Below the pieces are notes generated by a model, which was given only the letters and a program-made list of their open reading frames with translations, was not told where the DNA came from and did not search any database. A program made the position numbers and the translations under genes. From Pseudobutyrivibrio sp. OR37 (GTDB lineage Bacteria > Bacillota > Clostridia > Lachnospirales > Lachnospiraceae): DNA of 52,231 nt. The stretch is taken from the NCBI RefSeq assembly GCF_900113655.1, contig NZ_FOQF01000026.1, positions 1 to 52,231 of the forward strand, read 5' to 3'. This document shows positions 1 through 7,900 of this stretch, in pieces; position 1 is the stretch's first letter; each line of letters opens with the position of its first letter.

Positions 1-138
1 GTGAAGCCCCCCTCAAGATGAGATATCCCATTCCTTCAAGGAAATAAGATCCCTTAAAGACGATAAGGTAGATAGGTTCAAGGTGTAAGTGCGGTAACGC
101 ATTCAGCTGATGAATACTAATAGATCGAAGGTTTATTC
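1..138 (+). rRNA. 23S ribosomal RNA, 3' end (partial)
   Basis: The window opens inside the last domain of a 23S rRNA gene: the segment around 82-137 has the conserved pattern GGTGTAAGTGCGGTAACGC, ATTCAGCTGATGAATACTAA and TAGATCGAAGG that ends Gram-positive 23S genes. The 5' part lies outside the window. The exact 3' end is estimated by similarity; the mature end pairs with the unseen 5' end. A tRNA-Ala follows about 90 bases on, then a terminator; no 5S rRNA gene follows. Confidence 0.9.
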
Positions 139-227
139 TAAAAGAAAAGAATGTAGCAAAAATCGGAAGACTAAGTTTTACTGTGTGAAGTTTTGAGGTT
201 GCTATCGAATAGATGGTTTACCCATTT

Positions 228-300
228 GGGGGCGTAGCTCAGTTGGGAGAGCACCTGCCTTGCAAGCAGGGGGTCAAGAGTTCGAATCTCTCCGTCTCCA
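228..300 (+). tRNA. tRNA-Ala (anticodon TGC)
   Basis: A 73-base cloverleaf. The acceptor arm GGGGGCG pairs with CGTCTCC and contains the G3-U70 wobble that is the alanine identity element. The anticodon arm is CCTGC-CTTGCAA-GCAGG with anticodon TGC, and the T loop is TTCGAAT. The discriminator is A73 and no CCA tail is encoded. The first T-stem pair is an A/C mismatch. It sits after the 23S gene, probably in the same rRNA transcript. Confidence 0.96.
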
Positions 301-303
301 CTA

Positions 304-334
304 AAGTTCTTGTTAGTCACAAGAACTTTTTGTT
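304..334 (+). terminator. Intrinsic terminator after tRNA-Ala
   Basis: AAGTTCTTGT, a five-base loop, then ACAAGAACTT followed by a T-rich tail. It probably ends the rRNA transcript, which means that this operon ends with 23S and tRNA-Ala. Confidence 0.85.
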
Positions 335-381
335 TCTAAAAATTCAGTAGAAAAAAATGTGAAAAAATTGTGTTTTTTCTA

Positions 382-410
382 TTGAAAGCGACTTAAGAAT
401 GTGTTACTAT
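382..410 (+). promoter_or_regulatory. Candidate sigma-A promoter for tRNA-Trp
   Basis: TTGAAA (382-387), a 17-base spacer and TACTAT (405-410) lie about 60 bases before tRNA-Trp and just after the preceding terminator. The spacing is ideal; the -10 matches consensus at four of six positions. Confidence 0.6.
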
Positions 411-467
411 TTATAAGTCGCGTGGGTGAGGGACTTAAACCATGTTTAGGTTTTTCGCTTACGATTT

Positions 468-538
468 AGGGGACTGGTCAAATGGTATGATAGGGGTCTC
501 CAAAACCTTTGGTGGGAGTTCGATTCTCTCGTCCCCTG
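468..538 (+). tRNA. tRNA-Trp (anticodon CCA)
   Basis: A 71-base cloverleaf: acceptor AGGGGAC pairs with GTCCCCT, discriminator G538, anticodon loop CTCCAAA (anticodon CCA), T arm GGGAG-TTCGATT-CTCTC. No CCA tail is encoded. G73 fits bacterial tRNA-Trp. The anticodon stem holds two G-U pairs. The gene has its own promoter and terminator. Confidence 0.93.
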
Positions 539-545
539 TTTGACT

Positions 546-583
546 AATAGCTGTGAATCTTATGATTCACAGCTATTTTTTTT
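546..583 (+). terminator. Intrinsic terminator after tRNA-Trp
   Basis: AATAGCTGTGAATC, loop TTAT, then GATTCACAGCTATT and a run of T. The 14-bp stem is perfect. Confidence 0.92.
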
Positions 584-593
584 ATGCTATTAA

Positions 594-622
594 TTGAATC
601 TAAAAATACAGAATGCTATAAT
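594..622 (+). promoter_or_regulatory. Promoter of the EAL/HDOD gene
   Basis: TTGAAT (594-599), 17 bases, TATAAT (617-622) with an extended -10 TGC at 614-616. It would give an untranslated leader of about 70 bases before the start at 699. Confidence 0.75.
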
Positions 623-698
623 AAAAACAAGTATTCTGAATATTCTGTCAGAATGATTTTGCAACAAAAAATATGGGGTTATACAAAGGAGAGGGATT

Positions 699-1922
699 AT
701 GCTTGCTACGTTAGTACCACTATTTTACGAAGATATGTCTGTTGCATCATATTGTTTATATGCACAGAAGGAAAACCTATTTGAAAAACCACATTTATTG
801 ATGGCTGGTAAATATGATGGGGCTGGTTCTATTGTTGGATTAGAAGTTTTTGATAGCGTTTCTGAAGACGATTTAGTTGCAAATTGTAGTATTATCGTTC
901 CGATTAACAATATTTCTTTGTTTTCTAATATAGAACAACAGCTGACAGGGTTTGTTGGAAGAATTATTCTTCTTGTTGATCAAACTATAAAGCCTGAAGA
1001 ATCTTATAATAAGCGTCTCCAGGATTTAAAGAGCAAGGGATTTAAGCTTGCACTTAAAGACTTGCCAATTACAAGTATAGATGAATTCAAATTCATGATG
1101 GATGATTTTGATTTATTACTAATAAATAGTGATAATGGGGATGTAATTGAACAGGCTAAAGCTTTTAGAAAGTTAGTTCCTAAAATTGATTTATGCGCAG
1201 AGAATATTCATACAATAGAAGAGTTTGAGGCAGCTAAGGAATCAGGATTGTTTAAGGTATTTGAAGGAACATTTTTCAGAGTTCCAATTAATACCGGTGA
1301 TACTGAAGTTGCTCCAATTAAAGTTAATTATATGAAGCTTATGAAGGTTATTAATGAGCCTGATTTTGATTTAGATGATGTTGCTAATGTAATTAGTCAA
1401 GACCCTGCTCTTACTATTGAGTTACTTAAGATTGCTAATAAGCTTACAATTAATTCTAATATTCGTTCTATTGCCCAGGCTACTGCTTTACTTGGACAAA
1501 AAGAGCTTAGAAGATGGCTTAACACCACTTTACTTAGCGAATTGGCAGCAGGTAAACCAAATGAAATTACTAGACTTTCTCTTGTTAGAGCTAGATTTGC
1601 TGAAAATCTAGCGCCAATCTTTGATTATGCAATGAGAAAAGAGGAATTATTCCTAATGGGATTGTTCTCTCTATTGAATTTGATTTTAGATATGCCGATG
1701 GATAAAGCCCTAGAGCAGGTTGGTGTAAGTAATGAAATCAAGAAGGCTTTGGTTAGTGATGATGGCATATTTGCACCACAGCTTGAGTTTTTATTAAGCT
1801 ACGAAGCTGGTGACTGGCAGGAAGTTTCAAGATTAATGGTTTTACATGATATTGAGATGGATGAAGTATATGATGCTTATGTAGAAGCATTGAAATGGTA
1901 CGGTAATATGTTCATACAGTAA
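699..1922 (+). CDS. EAL-like/HDOD signalling protein (YuxH type)
   Basis: A 407-residue protein with the two-part build of the YuxH/CdgJ family: an EAL-like barrel (about residues 20-200) and an HDOD domain (about 207-400, from VNYMKLMKVI through DVANVISQDPALTIELLKIAN and RSIAQATALLGQ). The EAL part has lost the family's signature (the usual Y-E-L-L-Y-R stretch reads GLEVFD) and I see no full set of metal ligands. It is therefore probably not a working cyclic-di-GMP phosphodiesterase; a scaffold or binding role is more likely. HDOD domains lack HD-hydrolase catalysis and act in signalling. The start is supported by AAAGGAGAGG just upstream. It is a monocistronic unit with its own promoter and terminator. 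The family call is firm; the function is open. Confidence 0.85.
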   Translation: MLATLVPLFYEDMSVASYCLYAQKENLFEKPHLLMAGKYDGAGSIVGLEVFDSVSEDDLVANCSIIVPINNISLFSNIEQQLTGFVGRIILLVDQTIKPEESYNKRLQDLKSKGFKLALKDLPITSIDEFKFMMDDFDLLLINSDNGDVIEQAKAFRKLVPKIDLCAENIHTIEEFEAAKESGLFKVFEGTFFRVPINTGDTEVAPIKVNYMKLMKVINEPDFDLDDVANVISQDPALTIELLKIANKLTINSNIRSIAQATALLGQKELRRWLNTTLLSELAAGKPNEITRLSLVRARFAENLAPIFDYAMRKEELFLMGLFSLLNLILDMPMDKALEQVGVSNEIKKALVSDDGIFAPQLEFLLSYEAGDWQEVSRLMVLHDIEMDEVYDAYVEALKWYGNMFIQ

Positions 1923-1940
1923 ACATTATAAAAGATGCTC

Positions 1941-1977
1941 AAAACCCCGATTAAATCTAGTCGGGGTTTTGTTTTTG
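1941..1977 (+). terminator. Intrinsic terminator after the EAL/HDOD gene
   Basis: CAAAACCCCGA, a ten-base loop, TCGGGGTTTTG and a T run. Perfect 11-bp stem. Confidence 0.93.
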
Positions 1978-2017
1978 ATACAGTGCAAAAATGACTAAAA
2001 TCATAGCTCCTAATGCA

Positions 2018-2046
2018 TTGACACTTTGTATATACCATGATATAAA
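2018..2046 (+). promoter_or_regulatory. Strong sigma-A promoter of the HPr-like gene
   Basis: Consensus TTGACA (2018-2023), 17-base spacer, TATAAA (2041-2046). This is one of the best promoters in the window and suggests high expression of the small protein after it. Confidence 0.88.
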
Positions 2047-2092
2047 TGTTAAATAAGTTTTTGTTTTTTAGTAGTATAGGAGTTGGATTTTT

Positions 2093-2320
2093 ATGAAATT
2101 TAAGATTCGTTTAGAGAACACACAGGATGCAGAAGAGTTTGTTAATGCTGCTTCACAGTGTGGTAGTGATATTGATCTTCACAGTGGTGTAGTTTACATC
2201 GATGGAAAGTCTCTTTTAGGAGTACTTGCAATGGGTATTAAGCGTGAGTTAGATGTTCATGTTTCTGAGCATGATGATTCAGTGTTCTTAAATGCCGTTA
2301 AGAAGTTCGTTGTTGCATAG
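2093..2320 (+). CDS. HPr-like protein lacking the phosphorylatable histidine
   Basis: 75 residues with the HPr fold pattern: an N-terminal strand, the helix DAEEFVNAASQ, the stretch SDIDLHSG, and GKSLLGVLAMGI, which matches the regulatory Ser46 region of HPr (K-S-I-M-G-V-M-S-L-G-I). The Ser equivalent is Ser40. The active-site loop that carries His15 in HPr (G-I-H-A-R-P) reads TQDAEE here, so the protein cannot relay phosphate in the PTS. It resembles the Bacillus Crh situation (Ser46 kept, His15 lost) but is shorter at the N-terminus. A regulatory role, perhaps after HPr-kinase phosphorylation of Ser40, is an inference. It has a strong own promoter, TAGGAG as RBS, and a terminator. Confidence 0.85.
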   Translation: MKFKIRLENTQDAEEFVNAASQCGSDIDLHSGVVYIDGKSLLGVLAMGIKRELDVHVSEHDDSVFLNAVKKFVVA

Positions 2321-2340
2321 TTTATTATATTGTATAATAT

Positions 2341-2371
2341 GACCTGTGAGTTTAGCTCATAGGTCTTTTTT
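2341..2371 (+). terminator. Terminator of the HPr-like gene, ending at the helicase start
   Basis: GACCTGTGAG, loop TTTAG, CTCATAGGTC and a T run. It ends three bases before the ATG of the next gene. TATAAT at 2333-2338 just upstream could be a -10 for that gene. Confidence 0.85.
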
Positions 2372-2374
2372 ATT

Positions 2375-4780
2375 ATGAAAGTATCAAGATTAGTTACTCC
2401 AGATGGAGAAAAAGCACAAATAAATATATCCGTAAGAAACCTTGTTGAATTCCTTCTTAGGGAAGGAGATATAGATGATAGAAGGGGGTCAGTCGACCCT
2501 TTTGAGGCTATGCAGGCAGGTAGTAGGATCCATAGAAAAATTCAAAGTTCTATGGGTCCCTTTTATAGTGCCGAAGTTCCTCTTAAATATCAGGTTGAAT
2601 ATGATGATTATATTCTTGGAATTGAAGGCCGTGCTGATGGTCTTGTTTTAGATAGAGATGAAGAAGGCCTGGTAGTGGCAGCCACAGTAGATGAAATTAA
2701 AGGCATGTATATGGATGTAATGACCTTTGAAAAGCCAGTTCTTGTACATGAGGCTCAGGCCAAGTGCTATGCCTATATTGTTGCCAGGGAATATCAGCTT
2801 GAGACAGTAGAGGTTCAAATGACCTATGTAAGTCTTGAGACTGAGGAAATAAAATACTTTAATCAGATATATACTTATGAAGAAATCGAAGATTGGTTTT
2901 TGACTATCATTGGTATATTTAAAAAGTGGTCAGATTTTCAATATTATCACAAGCAGGAGCTGCTTGAATCTGCCAAGGATTTGAAGTTTCCTTTTGAATA
3001 TAGGGATGGTCAGAAGAAGCTTGTTGGAGATGTTTATAGAAGTATATTCAGGCAGAAGATTTTATTTATGCAGGCACCTACCGGCACAGGAAAGACTATT
3101 GCGAATGTTTATCCAGCAGTCATGGCATTAGGCCAGAATCTTGCTGAACGAATCTTTTATCTTACAGCCAAAACAGCTACTGCTATTGCAGCTAAGGATG
3201 CATATTCGCTTCTTACTCAAAATGGATACGAAGGAAAAACAATCATGCTTACTGCTAAGGAAAAAATGTGTATGTGCGATGAAGCGGATTGCAATCCAGA
3301 TAATTGTCCTTTTGCCAGAGGTCATTTTGATAGAATTAATGATGCAATATATGAAGTAATAACTAAAGAAAATGTAATCACAAGAGATGTAATTTTAGGA
3401 TACGCTAACGAGTATGTGGTTTGTCCATTTGAGCTAGCCTTAGATGTTAGTACTTGGTGTGAGGGAATCATTTGCGATTATAATTACGTCTTTGATCCTA
3501 ATGTTTATTTGAAGCGATTTTTTGCAGATGGCAAAAGCGGCGAGCATATCTTCCTGATTGATGAAGCCCATAATATGGTAGATAGGGCTCGAGATATGTA
3601 TTCTGAGACCTTAATCAAGGAAGAAATACTTTCCATAAAAAGATATGCAAAACCTGTTAGCAAAAAGCTGGTCAATGCCTTGGAAAAATGCAACAGAATA
3701 TTGCTTGAATACAAGCGTGAATGTGAACATGATTTAACAGTGTTTGACGACATAGATATGCTCTTGAATGCCTGCGATAATCTTCAGATGATTTTAGAGC
3801 AACTTTTTAAAAAGGAAATCAAATTTGGTATATATCAGGATGAGGTTTTAGATTTTTATTTCAGATTGAGGAATTTTACAGCGCTGGCATATCAACAGGA
3901 CAGTGCTCACTATAGGATATATGCAGATTTTGATGAGGATAAAAACTTCAATCTCCATCTGTATTGTATTGACCCATCTGCTCAGCTCCAAGACAGGCTT
4001 AAAATGGCCAGGGCATCAGTTTACTTTAGCGCCACATTGTTGCCTATTGATTATTATAAAAATCTGCTATGTAACGAGCAGGATGTTTACGCCATTTATG
4101 TAGATTCAGTTTTTGATCAGAAGAACAGGTTACTTTTGCTAGGGACAGATGTAACCAGTAAATATACCAGAAGAGGCGACGAGGAATACTTAAAGTTTGC
4201 AAAATACATCCATGCAATAGTGGAAAAGAAGCAAGGTAATTACATGGTGTTTGGACCTTCCTATAAGTTTTTGGAAGACATTCGTGAACGGTATGAAACC
4301 TTGGCAAAGGATGTCGATATTATTGTTCAATGTCAAAACATGACAGAACAGGAGCGTGAAGAATTTTTAGGGGAGTTTGATAAGAACAGAAATAAATCCA
4401 TGGTTGCCTTTTGCACCTTGGGTGGTATTTTTTCAGAGGGAATTGATTTGGTTGGAGGAAAGCTGATAGGCTCCATAATTCTCGGTGCAGGCTTACCACA
4501 GGTTGGAAATGAGCGAAAGCTTATGAGTGATTTTTTTGATGAAAGTGGTAAAAATGGATTTGAATACGCCTATCTTTATCCTGGAATGAATAAGGTTATA
4601 CAGGCAGCTGGGCGCTTAATCCGTACCAAAGATGATGTAGGAGTTATCGCTTTATTAGATGATAGATTTAGATTATCCAGCTACAGAAAAACTTTTCCAC
4701 GAGAATGGAATGATGCTACTTTTACCACATTAGATGATATTTCGTTAAAAGTAACAAATTTCTGGCAAAAAAAGATATAA
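2375..4780 (+). CDS. PD-(D/E)XK nuclease-XPD/DinG-type Fe-S helicase fusion
   Basis: 801 residues. The N-terminal region (1-200) has a Cas4/RecB-like nuclease layout: His53 in AGSRIHRKIQ, Asp88 in EGRADGL, Glu107 and Lys109 in TVDEIKG, and a QAKCYAY motif. A superfamily 2 helicase of the XPD/DinG group follows: Walker A APTGTGKT (234-241), four or five Cys for a 4Fe-4S cluster (299, 301, 306, 311, 350), DEAH at 396-399, and late motifs GGIFSEGIDLVG and QAAGRLIRT. Such fusions are known in Clostridia and probably act in DNA repair, unwinding 5'-3' and cutting flaps. The start was kept because the family begins close to the SVRNLVEFLLREGDID segment, but no Shine-Dalgarno precedes it and a terminator hairpin ends three bases before it. 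Confidence 0.9.
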   Translation: MKVSRLVTPDGEKAQINISVRNLVEFLLREGDIDDRRGSVDPFEAMQAGSRIHRKIQSSMGPFYSAEVPLKYQVEYDDYILGIEGRADGLVLDRDEEGLVVAATVDEIKGMYMDVMTFEKPVLVHEAQAKCYAYIVAREYQLETVEVQMTYVSLETEEIKYFNQIYTYEEIEDWFLTIIGIFKKWSDFQYYHKQELLESAKDLKFPFEYRDGQKKLVGDVYRSIFRQKILFMQAPTGTGKTIANVYPAVMALGQNLAERIFYLTAKTATAIAAKDAYSLLTQNGYEGKTIMLTAKEKMCMCDEADCNPDNCPFARGHFDRINDAIYEVITKENVITRDVILGYANEYVVCPFELALDVSTWCEGIICDYNYVFDPNVYLKRFFADGKSGEHIFLIDEAHNMVDRARDMYSETLIKEEILSIKRYAKPVSKKLVNALEKCNRILLEYKRECEHDLTVFDDIDMLLNACDNLQMILEQLFKKEIKFGIYQDEVLDFYFRLRNFTALAYQQDSAHYRIYADFDEDKNFNLHLYCIDPSAQLQDRLKMARASVYFSATLLPIDYYKNLLCNEQDVYAIYVDSVFDQKNRLLLLGTDVTSKYTRRGDEEYLKFAKYIHAIVEKKQGNYMVFGPSYKFLEDIRERYETLAKDVDIIVQCQNMTEQEREEFLGEFDKNRNKSMVAFCTLGGIFSEGIDLVGGKLIGSIILGAGLPQVGNERKLMSDFFDESGKNGFEYAYLYPGMNKVIQAAGRLIRTKDDVGVIALLDDRFRLSSYRKTFPREWNDATFTTLDDISLKVTNFWQKKI

Positions 4781-4808
4781 AAAATTATTAGGAGATGTGA
4801 ATTTTTTG

Positions 4809-4894
4809 TGTTATACTCTTTTTGACTGTGAGGCTGACTGTCAGTGAATTACTAGTTTAGGTGACATAAATCTGACAGGAAGCAACACTCACAG
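4809..4894 (+). promoter_or_regulatory. Extended -10 promoter and structured leader of purL
   Basis: TGTTATACT (4809-4817) is an extended -10, placing the transcript start near 4824, right before a foldable element. P1 is CTGTGAG (4826-4832) with CTCACAG (4888-4894); inside it GCT/AGC (4833-4835, 4881-4883) and a tandem GA/GA (4836-4837, 4879-4880); P2 is CTGTCAG (4838-4844) with CTGACAG (4872-4878), closing a 27-base loop. No terminator follows; the RBS lies 19 bases after P1. It fits no riboswitch consensus I can recall (purine, ZTP, PRPP, THF). Regulation of purL is inferred. Confidence 0.5.
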
Positions 4895-4923
4895 ATTTTC
4901 AAGTAAATATACGGAGGTGTAAA

Positions 4924-7900
4924 GTGGGCAAGGTAAGAAGAGTTTACGTTGAAAAAAAGCCACAATTTGCAGTATCTGCCAAGTCATTGCTATCCGAAAT
5001 TGGAAGCTACTTAGGCATTAAGGATGTTACGGGAGTTAGAGTCTTGATTCGTTATGACGTTCAAGATGTTTCTGACGACGTTTTTAAGAAGGCAGTTAAA
5101 ACTGTTTTTTCGGAGCCTCCTGTTGATAACGTTTATGAAGAGACTTTCGATATTACTGGCAGAGTCTTTTCTGTTGAGTTTCTTCCAGGGCAGTTTGACC
5201 AGCGTGCTGATTCAGCGGAGCAGTGTCTAAAGCTATTAAATGAAAACGAAGAGCCAACCATTCACACAGCAACTACCTATGTTATTGAGGGTAGCATATC
5301 TGACGACGAATTCGATGCTATCAAGAAGCATTGCATTAATCCAGTTGATTCTAGAGAGACATCAGAAGATTTACCAGAGTCTCTATCTAATAATTTCGAT
5401 GAGCCAGCCGACGTCAAGACATTTGACGGTTTCACTTCAATGGCTGAAAATGATTTACAAGATTTATATAATTCCTTGAATCTTGCTATGACATTTAAGG
5501 ATTTCCTTCATATTCAAAACTATTTTTCCAAAGATGAACACAGAGACCCTACTGTTACTGAAATCAGGGTGTTAGATACATATTGGTCTGATCATTGTAG
5601 ACATACAACATTCTCTACAGAGCTTAAGAACGTTACTATCGAAGATGGTTACTACAAGGCTGCTATTGAAGACACTTACAATGATTATCTTGATAACTTC
5701 AAAATTCTTTATAAGGACAGAGATGACAAGTTCGTTTGCCTTATGGACCTTGCACTTCTTGCAATGAAGAGATTAAAGGCAGATGGCAAGCTTGCTGACC
5801 AGGAAGAGTCAGACGAAATCAACGCTTGTTCAATCGTAGTTCCAATCAATGTAGATGGAACAGAAGAGGAATGGCTTATCAACTTCAAGAATGAGACACA
5901 CAACCATCCTACAGAGATTGAACCATTTGGTGGCGCTGCTACTTGTCTTGGTGGAGCAATCCGTGATCCACTTTCAGGACGTACTTATGTATATCAGGCA
6001 ATGCGTGTTACAGGCGCCGCAGATCCTACAGTATCAGTAAAGGATACAATCGAAGGTAAGCTTCCACAGAAGAAGCTTGTTAGAGAGGCTGCTCATGGCT
6101 ACAGCTCTTATGGTAACCAGATTGGTCTTGCTACAGGATACGTTAAAGAGCTTTACCATCCAGATTATGTTGCAAAGCGTATGGAGATTGGTGCGGTAAT
6201 GGGTGCTGCTCCAAGACGTGCAGTTCAGCGACTTAACTCTGATCCAGGAGACAGAATAATCCTCCTTGGTGGACGTACAGGACGTGATGGTATCGGTGGT
6301 GCTACAGGTTCTTCAAAGGCACACAACACAGAGTCTACTGCAGTTTGTGGTGCAGAGGTTCAGAAGGGTAACCCACCTACAGAAAGAAAGATTCAGAGAC
6401 TTTTCAGAAGAGAAGAAGTTTCTTATATAATCAAGAAGTGTAACGATTTTGGTGCCGGCGGTGTTTCAGTTGCAATCGGCGAGCTCGCTCCTGGTCTTAC
6501 CGTTGACCTTGATAAGGTTCCAAAGAAGTATGCTGGTCTAGATGGAACAGAGCTTGCTATTTCAGAATCTCAGGAGAGAATGGCAGTTGTTGTTGATCCA
6601 GCAGATGTGAAGAAATTCCTTGAGTACGCAGCTGAGGAAAACCTTGAGGCTATCGAGGTTGCTGTTGTTACAAAGGAGCCACGCCTTGTACTTAACTGGA
6701 GAGGTAAGGAAATCGTTAATCTATCAAGAGCTTTCCTTGATACAAACGGTGCACATCAGGAAACAGACGTATATGTAGAGCTTCCTGACAGCAACAATAA
6801 ATATATTGATAAATTCGGAATTGAAAAGGTAGCTGAGGACCTTGAAAGAGGAGATGTTAAGGCAGCATGGCTTGATACTTTATCAGACCTTAACAACTGT
6901 TCACAAAAGGGACTTGTTGAAATGTTTGACGGTTCAATCGGAGCAGGCTCAACACTGATGCCTTTCGGTGGAAAATATCAGCTTACAGAAACTCAGTCAA
7001 TGGTAGCGAAGGTTCCTGTAGCAGATGGAAAGACTGATGCAGTTACAATGATGGCATTTGGTTTCAATCCTTATGTCAGCTCATGGTCGCCATATCACGG
7101 TGCCCAGTATGCAGTACTTGAATCAGTAGCTAGAATAGTTGCAACTGGTGGTGATTATAAGAAGATTAGATTTACATTCCAGGAGTACTTCCGCAGAATG
7201 AGCGAGGATCCAAAGAGATGGAGCCAGCCATTTGCAGCACTTCTTGGTGCATACAGAGCTCAGATGCAGTTTGAACTTCCATCAATCGGTGGTAAGGATT
7301 CAATGTCTGGAACCTTTAATGAAATCGATGTTCCACCAACACTTGTATCCTTTGCAGTGGATGTTGCTTCTGACAAAGACATTGTTACTCCAGAGCTTAA
7401 GGAAGCAGGAGATAAGCTCTTCGTTCTTAGAGTTTTAAGAGATGCTTATGATCAGCCTAACTACGAACAGGCAAAGCAGATTTACGCAGCCGTTCGTCAG
7501 ATGGTTGAAATGGGAAACATCAAGGCTGCTTATGCACTTGATGCTTACGGACTTGTACCTGCTATTTCAAAGATGGCCTTTGGTAACAAGCTTGGCGTTA
7601 AGATTGAAGATGGTTTCTCAAACAAGACCTTGTTCGGATATTCAGTTGGTGATATCGTCCTTGAGGTTTCAGAGGATGCCGCTCTTGCTATTGATAGAGA
7701 GCTTTCTAAGGTGGGACTTACAGATTGCGGATATGTGGTAGGTGAGGTTACAAATGACGGAGTCTTCACATATAAGGATGTAAGAATCACAATGGATGAG
7801 GCACTTGAAGCTTGGACAAGCCCTCTTGAAAAGGTATTTAAGACAAAGAGTACAGATGATAAGACACCAGTTCAATCTGACATATATCAGGCTAAGGACT

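Noticed and set aside
139-227. Possible 5S rRNA between 23S and tRNA-Ala
   Set aside because: Only about 90 bases, AT-rich, and without 5S conserved motifs.
584-784. 66-codon reading frame before and into the EAL/HDOD gene
   Set aside because: It starts at the T run of the tRNA-Trp terminator, before the promoter, and overlaps the real gene in another frame.
4826-4894. Purine, ZTP, PRPP, THF or glutamine riboswitch before purL
   Set aside because: None of the conserved loop sequences I know for these classes are present, so only an unassigned structured leader is claimed.
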